NCBI GenBank assembly: GCA_031255275.1
Contig: JAIRSV010000068.1
Location: 1 to 15,311, forward strand
DNA length: 15,311 bases
Reading direction: 5' to 3'
Source: Proteiniphilum sp.
GTDB taxonomy: Bacteria; Bacteroidota; Bacteroidia; Bacteroidales; Dysgonomonadaceae
In this document: positions 1-7,371 of the stretch, piece by piece
Layout: every line of letters starts with the position of its first letter
How positions within the stretch are numbered: the stretch's first letter is position 1
The notes under the pieces: generated by a model
Told to the model about the DNA's origin: nothing
Database searches by the model: none
Seen by the model: only the letters and a program-made list of their open reading frames with translations
Program-made: the position numbers and the translations under genes

Positions 1-1385
1 ATGTTCTTCATCATCAGATTCCAGGTATGGGCTTTGGGAGAGAACGAAACGGGTTTCAACAGTTTCACGAAGAGAGCGTTGCCGGTCTCCACATCACCGG
101 AAAATTCGCCTGCCTGATACACCTGTCCGTTACAGGTGTATTCGAAAGCGACTGCCAGTATTTCGTCGGCCTGCAACGGCATTTGAAGTGAAATGTATCC
201 TAACTGAGGATGAAATGTGTATTCCGACGGATTGAGAAGTCGAGCGTTTTCGAGTTTTTCGTAGTCCGCGCCGCGGATGATATTGGCCGGTAAAATATTG
301 CCGGCGGCAGTAATATCCCTCGCACCGGCGTAGGCGGTGACAAGCTGCCCGTACATGGAATTGGCGCGGTTATGCGGGTACTCTTCGCTTCCTTGCGGCG
401 TCCAGAAAGGATTGTGTATGGTATTGTGTTCCCCCAGGTCGGCGAATGCTACCAAGTTTCTTGCCTGGTCGTAGCTGCCCTGTTTGTTGGTGACCCACAC
501 CTCCATCCGGGTGACGGATACGGGCGATTGCACGTAGGGGAGTTTGCTCAGCGCATGATTGTACGACTCGCGGAAATAGTATCCCAGAAAGAAATGGCGG
601 TTTTCATCATACCGGTCGGCGCTGAATTCAAACGGTACGGTTTGCACACCTCCGCGGCTGTTCACGGTCTGCGTTTCCGACTGCTGTCGGGACAGGAGCG
701 TGTTTACGTGCAACCGGCCGAACTGTAAGTCTGCTTTTATGCCGAACAGCGCCGTGCCGCCGTTGATGAGCGAATTGGTGGTGGTCATGCTCACGTTTCC
801 CGCCTCGATATTCCGGATGATCCCGTCTTCGTCGCCCCGATAGGCCAGTTTTATCTGTCGGGCCTCCATATCGATGGTGACGTCGTTGTCGTAGTTGATG
901 TCGAAGTCGATTTTGTCGCCCACTTTCGCGTTCATGCTGAGCCGGATTTGCTGGTCGAAATCGAAGCGGTTACGTATGCGCGCCCGTTGTAGCAGGATGG
1001 GATTGCCGGTCACGTTCCGTCTCAGTCCAGCCGATATTTCCAGCGAGCCCTGTGTGGACAGTTGCACGCCTCCGGGGCCGAAAACGGAAGTTTCCGCACT
1101 GTTTTTCGCGCGCCGGCGTGGAAGGGAAAGGGGGCGGACGGGTGGGGGAGCGCTGCCGGCGGAGGTGTCACGATCTTCGGAATGATCCTTTTGCCATTGC
1201 TTCAGGCGGTATTCCATATATGCCGCGGGTGTCATGACGGCGGCAGTGTCAATCACCGTACGGCCGATGATCCGCTCGAAGATGTAGCGGTCGGCGCGAT
1301 GATCATACCGTACTTCTGTCCGCGCGGAGGGAGGAGCGGCGGGGAGTAACGGGCAGCAATAATATGCGCACAGGAGGATGAGCAT
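1..1385 (-). CDS. sprA: Cell-surface protein SprA / Sov, T9SS outer-membrane translocon (N-terminal part, runs off left edge)
   Basis: Partial gene: 461 codons are present and the frame is open to base 1. SprA is the giant outer-membrane barrel (usually more than 2000 residues) that forms the translocon of the type IX secretion system and is needed for gliding in some relatives. The frame reads without interruption from ATG at 1385 and shows the conserved SprA N-terminal block: NRFDFDQQIRLSMNAKVGDK, then DFDINYDNDVTIDMEAR, an NLVAFADLGEH segment, and near the edge ALFVKLLKPVSFSPKAHTWN followed by LMMKN. The first 20 residues (MLILLCAYYCCPLLPAAPPS) form a short hydrophobic signal. A proline- and arginine-rich stretch around residues 82-97 looks like a species-specific linker. 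The only ATG upstream of the conserved part that is preceded by a nearby in-frame stop (about 90 bp earlier) is the one chosen. It lies 141 bp downstream of ruvA on the same strand, a common Bacteroidota arrangement, so co-transcription is likely. Confidence 0.93.
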   Translation of the reverse strand, partial: MLILLCAYYCCPLLPAAPPSARTEVRYDHRADRYIFERIIGRTVIDTAAVMTPAAYMEYRLKQWQKDHSEDRDTSAGSAPPPVRPLSLPRRRAKNSAETSVFGPGGVQLSTQGSLEISAGLRRNVTGNPILLQRARIRNRFDFDQQIRLSMNAKVGDKIDFDINYDNDVTIDMEARQIKLAYRGDEDGIIRNIEAGNVSMTTTNSLINGGTALFGIKADLQFGRLHVNTLLSRQQSETQTVNSRGGVQTVPFEFSADRYDENRHFFLGYYFRESYNHALSKLPYVQSPVSVTRMEVWVTNKQGSYDQARNLVAFADLGEHNTIHNPFWTPQGSEEYPHNRANSMYGQLVTAYAGARDITAAGNILPANIIRGADYEKLENARLLNPSEYTFHPQLGYISLQMPLQADEILAVAFEYTCNGQVYQAGEFSGDVETGNALFVKLLKPVSFSPKAHTWNLMMKN

Positions 1386-1526
1386 ACGGCTTCCGGACGG
1401 CCTTCGGGTGAAGAATCGGGGGATTGCCGCACGGATAGAATGGAATATGTCCGGGATTTTTTTCAGAGAGACTACAACTTAGATACGATTCCTGCATTCT
1501 GCGATCCGTATTGCGTAACCGGTCAG

Positions 1527-2117
1527 TTATAACCTCTTCAGCGCTTCCCTGATGACGCCTTCCACGGGCAGCGCGGGCGATTCCTTCATGATCTTCGATA
1601 CCACTTTCTGTGACGCTGTCTGCACGAAGCCGAGCATCACCAGGGCCGATACCGCGGCGTGGCCTGTTTCGGAAAGGCTCTCCTTTACGGTCGGTTGAAC
1701 GGCGCCGTTTCCGTCGGTCAGTTTGATCTTGTCTTTCAGATCAACGATAATTCTTTGCGCTGTTTTACCTCCTATCCCTTTTACCGATTGCAGCAGGGTG
1801 GTATTTTCCGTGACAATCACGTTTTCGAGTTCCCTCGAATTGAGGGACGAAAGGATTATCCGTGCCGTGCTGGGGCCTACGCCCGATACGGAAATGAGAT
1901 GGAGAAACAGCTCGCGCTCATGCTTGTCCCTGAAACCAAACAGCACATGGGCGTCTTCACGGATGGATTCATATACGTAGAGTTTTGCCGTGGACTCCTG
2001 ATTGATGGCTCCGTAGGTGTTGAGCGAGATATTCAACTGGTAGCCGATTCCGCCGCACTCCAGCGTTACGTTGGTCGGCGTAAGTTCTGCTACTTCTCCT
2101 TTGATGTAGTCTATCAT
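1527..2117 (-). CDS. ruvA: Holliday junction branch migration protein RuvA
   Basis: RuvA (196 aa, normal length) binds four-way DNA junctions as a tetramer and loads the RuvB motor hexamers for branch migration, with RuvC resolving the junction. The three domains are visible: an N-terminal OB fold (about 1-63, starting MIDYIKGEV with CGGIGYQLNIS), two helix-hairpin-helix motifs (ISVSGVGPSTA at about 75-85 and VKGIGGKTAQRIIVDLKDKI at about 112-131), a variable acidic/polar linker, and the C-terminal RuvB-binding domain (about 151-196, with SALVMLGFVQTASQKVV). No ruvB or ruvC is in the window. sprA follows 141 bp downstream on the same strand. A candidate promoter sits about 100 bp upstream. 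Confidence 0.97.
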   Translation of the reverse strand: MIDYIKGEVAELTPTNVTLECGGIGYQLNISLNTYGAINQESTAKLYVYESIREDAHVLFGFRDKHERELFLHLISVSGVGPSTARIILSSLNSRELENVIVTENTTLLQSVKGIGGKTAQRIIVDLKDKIKLTDGNGAVQPTVKESLSETGHAAVSALVMLGFVQTASQKVVSKIMKESPALPVEGVIREALKRL

Positions 2118-2213
2118 TTTACTTGCAATGGGGTTTGATTACGTAATACCGTTGTTATAACGGCAGAATTGGAAAAAAAGTATATTGAATAGTGAAAATA
2201 CTCAAAGCTCCTG

Positions 2214-2221
2214 CAAAGGTA
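2214..2221 (-). promoter_or_regulatory. Candidate Bacteroidetes -7 box for ruvA
   Basis: On the minus strand this reads TACCTTTG, an exact match to the Bacteroidetes -7 consensus TAnnTTTG. It lies about 97 bases upstream of the ruvA ATG. The expected -33 TTTG is not evident; an AACTTTC stretch about 20 bases upstream is the only candidate. The wider context (AACTT-N17/18-TACCTTTGCAG) closely resembles that upstream of sdaA, which supports a shared promoter type. Confidence 0.5.
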
Positions 2222-2306
2222 ACGATTAATTCCGTATGAAAGTTGAAAGGGGAAAATGCTACTTTTATAGTATCCTTGCCGCATATCTATCATCAAAAAC
2301 AAAACA

Positions 2307-2526
2307 ATGAAATACAACATATCATTTCAGGAAAGGGCAAAGTTAGGGTAGGTATGGAGCAAATATCCAAGCAGCCGTCAGTTACCTTACAGGCAGCGCG
2401 AAATCAAGCACTCTGGATAAAACAGATAAGTGTTTCAAGCGGGAAGAAACAGAAAAGTTGAAAAATAGATCGACAACCAAAACCTTTTTTCACTTACCAC
2501 TTCTTATTATCAAATCCCTTCGCTAA
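2307..2526 (+). pseudogene. Possible frameshifted small gene between ruvA and sdaA
   Basis: A plus-strand ATG at 2307 opens a 14-codon frame (MKYNISFQERAKLG) that stops at 2349. Shifting by one base at about 2349-2352 restores an open frame that reads YGANIQAAVSYLTGSAKSST and on to a stop at 2526. The joined product would be about 72 aa and hydrophilic. I do not recognise it. A promoter-like TATCCTTG (one mismatch to TAnnTTTG) lies at 2271-2278. The frame runs into the 3' end of sdaA on the other strand. Either a broken gene or chance; nothing else convincing lies in this 376-bp gap apart from the ruvA promoter. Confidence 0.2.
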
Positions 2527-3717
2527 ACCTCCTTCGCCGGTCTCTTTGTAAAGCGAAGGCAGGTCGTGCCCCGTTTCCCTCATCACGTTTATTACGCGGT
2601 CGAACGAAACCCGATGGATTCCGTCCGTGAACGATGAATAGAGGTTAGCGTCCAATGCCCTTGCGGCGGCGTAAGCGTTACGCTCGATGCAGGGAATCTG
2701 TACCAGTCCGCATACCGGGTCGCAAGTCATCCCCAGGTGATGTTCCAGTCCCATTTCCGCCGCGTATTCAATCTGGGCGGGACTTCCGCCGAAGAGCTGA
2801 CTGGCTGCTGCCGCCGCCATTGCGCAGGCTACGCCCACTTCGCCCTGACAGCCCACTTCCGCGCCCGATATGGAAGCGTTTTCCTTGACTATATTTCCCG
2901 CCAGTCCGGCAGTCGCCAGCGCACGGAGCATTCTGTTCCTGCTGAAACTGCGGCTCTCTTCCAGGTGATAGAGTACGGCCGGCACCACTCCGCACGAACC
3001 GCACGTGGGCGCTGTGACTATCCGGCCTCCGCAGGCGTTTTCCTCCGAAACGGCCAGCGCGTAGGCAAATACCCGTCCCCGCGATTGCAGCGACGCTTTG
3101 TAACCCTTCGCCTTGATGAAGTAACTCGCTGCCTTGCGGTGCAGGCTCAACGGCCCCGGAAGTACACCTTCGTTGTCAAGTCCCCGTTCCACGGCCGCTT
3201 TCATCACGAGCCACACCTCTTCCAGACAGTCCCAAATCTCTTTGCCTTCATACTCTTCCACGTATTCCCAGTAACTCTTTCCCGTTTTTTCGCACCACTT
3301 CATCACCTCCGTCATGGTGGTCATCGGGTAAATATCCTTTCCCTCGTCCCCCGTGACGCCGATGATCTTTTCCCCGTCGGAAATTTTCCCGCCACCTACG
3401 CTGTAAACCGTCTGCAAACCCGTCACCGTCCCGTTGGCGTCAAACGCTTCAAGCTTCAGCGCGTTGGGATGGTAAGGGAGAAATGTCTTCGGCTGCCATT
3501 CGATGGTGGTGGGAGCGACCGGAGACAGTACGTTCAGAATTGCTTCGTCGGTCAAGTGCCCTTTGCCGGTGGCGGCCAGGCTCCCGTAGAGGGTGACAAC
3601 ATATTTTTTCGCTTCCGGATGTTCGGAGGCGAACATGGTGGCGGCCTTTTTCGGCCCCATAGTATGGCTGCTCGATGGCCCGTTGCCGATACGGTAGAGT
3701 TCTCTGATGGATTGCAT
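2494..3717 (-). CDS. sdaA: L-serine ammonia-lyase (L-serine dehydratase), iron-sulfur type, single chain
   Basis: This enzyme deaminates L-serine to pyruvate and ammonia in the cytoplasm, using an oxygen-labile [4Fe-4S] cluster (EC 4.3.1.17). The 407-aa chain joins the beta domain (about 1-150, with NGPSSSHTMGPKKAA at 12-26) to the catalytic alpha domain (about 165-400), as in other one-chain bacterial enzymes. Cluster ligands are assigned as Cys290 (in AEVGCQGEVG), Cys332 (MTCDPVCG) and Cys343 (VQIPC); their spacing of 42 and 11 residues equals that of the three ligands reported for the Legionella enzyme. The APTCGSCGVVPAVL segment (236-249) is also conserved. The Legionella type has a C-terminal cysteine that enters the active site; this protein ends GFDNKKW with no such cysteine. 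It has its own promoter and is not tightly coupled to its neighbours. Confidence 0.96.
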   Translation of the reverse strand: MQSIRELYRIGNGPSSSHTMGPKKAATMFASEHPEAKKYVVTLYGSLAATGKGHLTDEAILNVLSPVAPTTIEWQPKTFLPYHPNALKLEAFDANGTVTGLQTVYSVGGGKISDGEKIIGVTGDEGKDIYPMTTMTEVMKWCEKTGKSYWEYVEEYEGKEIWDCLEEVWLVMKAAVERGLDNEGVLPGPLSLHRKAASYFIKAKGYKASLQSRGRVFAYALAVSEENACGGRIVTAPTCGSCGVVPAVLYHLEESRSFSRNRMLRALATAGLAGNIVKENASISGAEVGCQGEVGVACAMAAAAASQLFGGSPAQIEYAAEMGLEHHLGMTCDPVCGLVQIPCIERNAYAAARALDANLYSSFTDGIHRVSFDRVINVMRETGHDLPSLYKETGEGGLAKGFDNKKW

Positions 3718-3757
3718 GAAAATATGAATTTATGTTCTTTTCGCGATTAAGTTTCTG

Positions 3758-3765
3758 CAAAGGTA
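3758..3765 (-). promoter_or_regulatory. Candidate Bacteroidetes -7 box for sdaA
   Basis: On the minus strand the bases read TACCTTTG, an exact match to TAnnTTTG, 41 bases upstream of the sdaA ATG. It is followed by CAGAAAC. No TTG at the -33 position is obvious. The same core, TACCTTTGCAG, stands upstream of ruvA. Confidence 0.55.
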
Positions 3766-4111
3766 GCGATTTATCCCGATGTAAGTTTACCGAGCCGAGT
3801 TATTCGCGCGGCCGGGAAAAATGACGAAAAAAGATATTTTTTGTCAACGGTTATTTGAATTCAGTCTTGTGCATTTGCAGACCGTACACTTCGCGCAAAA
3901 ACGAAACGATAATGATCGCATGTATTTTACACAACATACCGGTTATACGGGATATTCCGGGAACCTTTCGGAGAGAGGGTTTTTCATCATGTGGAGAGTT
4001 CTTCGCGTTCGGCAAAGAAAATCGTCCGAACGTACCTCCATTACGATTTTTGACGTATCTCTACGGCCGTCAAACGCTCACGGCATTCACTCCGACACAC
4101 ACATCTTGCCG
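3766..4111. other. Intergenic region between the HAD gene and sdaA, with a possible relic open frame
   Basis: No convincing gene lies here. On the minus strand a stop-to-stop frame of 70 codons runs from 4060 to 3851. Its only ATG (3937) would give a 28-residue peptide, MLCKIHAIIIVSFLREVYGL followed by QMHKTEFK. The upstream part (for example NAKNSPHDEKPSLRKVPGIS) has no start codon. The composition looks more protein-like than average, and I have the impression of similar short translations elsewhere in Bacteroidales genomes, so it may be a dispersed repeat or an insertion-sequence remnant. I see no terminator hairpin for the HAD gene. Confidence 0.3.
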
Positions 4112-4804
4112 CTACAGAATATTCTTTATTTCAGCCAGCGTCCGCACGGTATAAGTAGGCTCGAAGTCGACGGCAACCCCGTTGGCGGGATTGAACCATA
4201 TCTGCGCGATACAGCTCCGGTATGCCCCCACAATATCCGCCCCCCAACTGTCACCGATCATCACCGTCCGGTCGCGCCGCGAATTGGTACACTTCAGCGC
4301 ATAGGAAAATATACCGGGATGCGGCTTGTTGATCATGGCATCCTCCGAGAGAATCACCCTGTCGAAATAAGGCTTCAGCCCCGAATTTTCTATCTTCCGG
4401 CACTGCACCTCCCTGAACCCGTTGGAAAGGATATACATCCTGTACCTGGGCTTCAGGTAATCCAGCAGATCCAGCGCCCCCTCTATCAGTCGCGTTTTTC
4501 GGGCCGTCCTGTCCAGAAAATCGTCATTCAGCCGCCTGGCATATTCGGGGTCATCGATCCCGAACCTCCTCACAGGCGCCAGAAAGCGCTCCGCGACAAG
4601 CGTCGCCTTTGTGATTTCGCCCCGCCCATACAACTCCCAGAGATGATAATTGTGGGGCATATACACATTGAAGTAGGTTTCGAACGAAGGATAGAATTTT
4701 TCGTACCCGTAATCGCGGTAAATTTCCTCCAGACACTCCCTTCCGTTTCTGCGGATGTCCCAGAGAGTATCATCCAGGTCGATAAAAAGATTTTGATAAC
4801 TCAT
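4112..4804 (-). CDS. HAD-superfamily phosphatase, YjjG type (noncanonical pyrimidine nucleotidase-like)
   Basis: A cytoplasmic Mg-dependent phosphatase of the haloacid dehalogenase superfamily, 230 aa. All four motifs are present: motif I FIDLDDTLW with nucleophile Asp9 and acid/base Asp11, motif II ILSNGF with Ser127, motif III Lys160 (INKPHPGIF), and motif IV IGDSWGADIVGA with Asp185 and Asp190. The helical cap between motifs I and II (about 15-105) and the phrase DDTLWDIRRN are typical of the YjjG/YfnB group, which dephosphorylates nucleoside monophosphates; the substrate here is inferred from family only. I chose the ATG at 4804 over an in-frame ATG at 4849 because the longer form adds 15 unconserved residues and would start inside or upstream of the terminator of the preceding gene. 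Products of this group are normally 220-235 aa. Confidence 0.88.
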   Translation of the reverse strand: MSYQNLFIDLDDTLWDIRRNGRECLEEIYRDYGYEKFYPSFETYFNVYMPHNYHLWELYGRGEITKATLVAERFLAPVRRFGIDDPEYARRLNDDFLDRTARKTRLIEGALDLLDYLKPRYRMYILSNGFREVQCRKIENSGLKPYFDRVILSEDAMINKPHPGIFSYALKCTNSRRDRTVMIGDSWGADIVGAYRSCIAQIWFNPANGVAVDFEPTYTVRTLAEIKNIL

Positions 4805-4809
4805 CGGCG

Positions 4810-4843
4810 AAAAAAAATCACGGAGTGACTTCCGGCCACTCCG
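4810..4843 (-). terminator. Rho-independent terminator of the coiled-coil lipoprotein gene
   Basis: Read on the minus strand: CGGAGTG, a nine-base loop, CACTCCG, then TGA and a run of eight T. The stem is a perfect 7 bp with strong G-C content. It begins 41 bp after the stop codon of the lipoprotein gene and ends just before the HAD start codon, so it separates the two transcription units, or leaves partial read-through into the HAD gene. Confidence 0.85.
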
Positions 4844-4883
4844 CAACATGTATACTTCGGCTCAACGCCGTATCATTCCCAAA

Positions 4884-5738
4884 TCAGTTGACTTCGATAA
4901 TGAGATATTTGGTAAGACTCCAGAAACGCTGCGTATCGGTAATCGTGAAGGTAAGGTTCTTGTCGCTGCCCTTCACAAACTCATAAGTACCTTCGGGATG
5001 TGTCGACCAGAGCTTGCCCTTCTGCGCATACAGCGGAATCTCCGTCACCTCGCGAATATCTATTTTCAGGAAATAGTCCCGGTTGAAGGTGTCCTGCAAC
5101 ACACGCGTCTGCTGCAAGAATCCGCCCGAAAGAATCTTCTGCTCCTTCAGCTCGGCGGACGAGCCAAAGACGTAGAAAGCCGTATGCAGCGACTTGTCCT
5201 GCTCCAGAATCGTAGCCGACTGCTGCTCGACCTCCACCGCCATCGTCTCGATGTCCTGCGAAAGCTTGGCTATCTGCTCATCCTTCCGGGCCAGCTGCTC
5301 CTGCAGCTCCACCAGACGCGAGGAACTCTCCTGCATCTCCTTGTTCAGCCGGTCGATCGTATTTTTCAGCGACGCTATCTCCTTATTGTTGCCCGTATAT
5401 TTCCTGTTCAGTTCGTTCAACTGATTCCTGTTCCGCTGCAGGATCTCGTTAATCATCCTGAAATTGTCATTCACCCTGTCGCGGGTAGCCTGATTCATTT
5501 CACCGTCCTGTGCCGACTGCGTAGAGATATACTTTTCCGCCTCCCTGATTTTGGCGAAATTCTCTTCCACCTCGCTGATCACACTCATCATCTCGGCAGC
5601 CTCAGCCTCTATCCCGGCCGACTGCAGCAGCAATGAATCGCGCTGAGCCTGAAGATCCCGGTACTCCTTCGACTCCTTTACATTTGTACATGAGGCGATG
5701 ACCCCCATGACAAAAAACAGTATTCCAAATTTTTTCAT
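4884..5738 (-). CDS. Coiled-coil lipoprotein of unknown function
   Basis: 284 aa from ATG 5738. The N-terminus MKKFGILFFVMGVIASCTNV is a classic lipoprotein signal: lysines, a hydrophobic core, and lipobox IASC with lipidated Cys17. An in-frame ATG 48 bp upstream would only add charged residues before the signal, so I reject it. Residues about 20-195 are a long heptad-rich, Glu/Gln/Leu-rich helix (for example NEILQRNRNQLNELNRKY and SSRLVELQEQLARKDEQIAK), a predicted coiled coil. The last 85 residues (from about 200) form a compact segment rich in aromatic residues and beta-prone stretches (TAFYVFGSSAEL, GKLWSTHPEGTYEFVKG). The domain plan resembles other Bacteroidota coiled-coil lipoproteins of unknown role. 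It lies 87 bp downstream of rsmI and may share its transcript; it has its own terminator. A structural or cell-envelope role is inference. Confidence 0.85.
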   Translation of the reverse strand: MKKFGILFFVMGVIASCTNVKESKEYRDLQAQRDSLLLQSAGIEAEAAEMMSVISEVEENFAKIREAEKYISTQSAQDGEMNQATRDRVNDNFRMINEILQRNRNQLNELNRKYTGNNKEIASLKNTIDRLNKEMQESSSRLVELQEQLARKDEQIAKLSQDIETMAVEVEQQSATILEQDKSLHTAFYVFGSSAELKEQKILSGGFLQQTRVLQDTFNRDYFLKIDIREVTEIPLYAQKGKLWSTHPEGTYEFVKGSDKNLTFTITDTQRFWSLTKYLIIEVN

Positions 5739-5825
5739 ACGATATATTCTAAATTTTCTGTTATGATCAATTTTTCCTTCCTTCAATTAACGATTGACGC
5801 TATAAAATAGTTTGTTGCGCAGATT

Positions 5826-6515
5826 TTATTTTCCCGCCACGAGAATAACAAATTCCCCCCTCGGTTCATTGCCGGAGAAATGGGTGATCAATTCGCCGAG
5901 AGTACCCCTCACCGTCTCCGCGTAAAGCTTCGATATTTCCCTCGACACGGAAGCCGCCCGGTCACAACCCAGACAGTCGGAAAGCTGTGAGAGCGTTTTC
6001 AGCACGCGGAAGGGCGATTCGTAAAAAATCATCGTACGGCTCTCCTCCGCCAGCAGTTTCAGGCGCGTCATCCTCCCCTTCTTCTGCGGCAGAAAGCCTT
6101 CGAAACAAAAGCGCTCGGCAGGTAAACCCGACTCCACAAGGGCCGGCACAAAAGCCGTCGCCCCGGGGAGGCACTCCACCTCCGCACCCTCCCGCACGCA
6201 GGCTCGCACAAGCAGGAAACCGGGATCGGAAACGGATGGAGTCCCGGCGTCCGAAATCAGAGCGATACGTTCCCCCCCCGCTATCCGTTTCGCCAGAAGC
6301 GCCACCGTCCGGTGTTCGTTGAATTTATGGTGCGACTGCATGCGGGTCTCTATCCCGAAGTGCTTCAGCAGGATTCCGCCGGTACGCGTATCTTCCGCCA
6401 GAATCAGGTCACACTCTTTCAGCACCCTGATCGCCCTCAGCGTCATATCCTCCAGATTGCCTATCGGCGTGGGTACCACATACAGTTTTCCCGTAATCCC
6501 AGTCTTCCCGCTCAC
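5826..6515 (-). CDS. rsmI: 16S rRNA (cytidine(1402)-2'-O)-methyltransferase RsmI
   Basis: RsmI 2'-O-methylates C1402 in the decoding centre of 16S rRNA with S-adenosylmethionine, working with RsmH on the same nucleotide. The 229-aa protein has the family signatures: GKLYVVPTPIGNLEDMTLRA near the N-terminus, CDLILAEDTR (35-44), the ISDAGTPSVSDPG loop (87-99) of the tetrapyrrole-methylase fold, LPGATAFVPALVESGLP and the FYESPFR motif (164-170). It is slightly short (about 230 versus 270-290 in many bacteria), lacking the C-terminal extension, which is usual for Bacteroidota. The start is GTG: the upstream gene's stop TAG and this GTG share one G (TAGTG), so the two are translationally coupled. 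Confidence 0.95.
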   Translation of the reverse strand: MSGKTGITGKLYVVPTPIGNLEDMTLRAIRVLKECDLILAEDTRTGGILLKHFGIETRMQSHHKFNEHRTVALLAKRIAGGERIALISDAGTPSVSDPGFLLVRACVREGAEVECLPGATAFVPALVESGLPAERFCFEGFLPQKKGRMTRLKLLAEESRTMIFYESPFRVLKTLSQLSDCLGCDRAASVSREISKLYAETVRGTLGELITHFSGNEPRGEFVILVAGK

Positions 6516-7201
6516 TAGAAACCCTTCTTAATAGTAAGGAGAAAATCCGTCACCGTCTGATTATCGAAGTTCCAGTTCCTCTCGCTCCTCAAATAGCTTT
6601 CAGCCTCCTCGAAGCTGCCGAGGGTATTCAACCTTTCCATGACACGATCCATCTCCTCCCGCCGGTTATTGAACAGTTCCCGCTGATACAGAAAACGGTC
6701 GTTGAGGCTGATTCCCTTCTTCAGATCCCGCAGCACGAAATACGTCCGGACGGTATCGCCCTCGGAATACGTTGCTGGTTTTTCCTCCCTCTCCTTTTCG
6801 GGCAGAGTACGCCTGGCCGGTTCCGCCTCGCCGATGTGCGGATCCCGATACCCCGGCAGGATTATTTTTTCCGGGGAACTGCCCCCTACCTGTTTTGTGA
6901 CAGCATCTTCCGTTTCGGCAACAGCCTTCTTCGTCCCGGAGGTGGGCGACTCGGCCAAATTTGACTGTAAAGGCTGCTCAGACAGAAATTGTACCAGACG
7001 TTTCATCTGTTCCCTCATCTCATGGATCTGCATCAGTTCCAGTTCATGGAGCAACCGCGAGATCTTCTCCATCCGGTCAAAAGAGGAACTGAGAAACGAA
7101 AAAGGCATCGTATCGCTCTCTTTAACCAGGAGGAGGCGTTCTTCCAGCAATTTCAACTCGCTCAAGAGCTGATCAATAGTTTCACTTCTTCTAATCGACA
7201 T
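6515..7201 (-). CDS. Conserved Bacteroidota protein of unknown function, coupled to rsmI
   Basis: 228 aa, soluble, no signal peptide or membrane segment. The N-terminal 75 residues are strongly helical with leucine heptads (DQLLSELKLLEERLLLVKES, ISRLLHELELMQIHEMREQM), a likely coiled coil. A low-complexity linker rich in Ser, Thr, Lys, Glu and Pro follows (about 76-150). The C-terminal domain (about 151-228) has the pattern LKKGISLNDRFLYQRELFNN, then GSFEEAESYLRSERNWNFDN and a hydrophobic end FLLTIKKGF. I recognise this C-terminal pattern (DRFLYQRELF, FDEAE.YL....W, FL..I...F) from uncharacterised Bacteroidetes proteins, but no function is known to me. Stop and start overlap with rsmI by one base, which suggests coordinated synthesis. 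The gene stands 170 bp downstream of the helicase gene. Confidence 0.85.
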   Translation of the reverse strand: MSIRRSETIDQLLSELKLLEERLLLVKESDTMPFSFLSSSFDRMEKISRLLHELELMQIHEMREQMKRLVQFLSEQPLQSNLAESPTSGTKKAVAETEDAVTKQVGGSSPEKIILPGYRDPHIGEAEPARRTLPEKEREEKPATYSEGDTVRTYFVLRDLKKGISLNDRFLYQRELFNNRREEMDRVMERLNTLGSFEEAESYLRSERNWNFDNQTVTDFLLTIKKGF

Positions 7202-7359
7202 CTTACATTCTTTTTTTCACTATGGTAATACTTCTTTTTTTAAGTCGCACGGAACTCACTTTCAACCCTTTCCCGGAGACGGATACGCAACCGGATCCAC
7301 TTCCGGCGATTCCTTCCCCGCAGGCTCGCGTCGAACAACGCTCCGACCCTTATGGGCTA

Positions 7360-7367
7360 CAAAAATA
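7360..7367 (-). promoter_or_regulatory. Possible -7 box upstream of the 7201-5826 pair
   Basis: On the minus strand the bases read TATTTTTG, matching TAnnTTTG, just after the helicase stop codon. It would leave a leader of about 150 bases before the ATG at 7201. The A/T-rich setting makes chance occurrence plausible. The rest of the 170-bp gap shows no strong hairpin. Confidence 0.25.
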
Positions 7368-7371
7368 ATCA

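Noticed and set aside
2737..3750. Plus-strand open frame of 337 codons
   Set aside because: It lies antisense to sdaA, whose protein matches a known family with its metal-ligand spacing. The plus-strand product has no recognisable domain and unusual composition.
3821..4828. Plus-strand open frame of 335 codons
   Set aside because: It mirrors the HAD phosphatase gene, which has all four catalytic motifs on the minus strand, and runs into that gene's upstream terminator.
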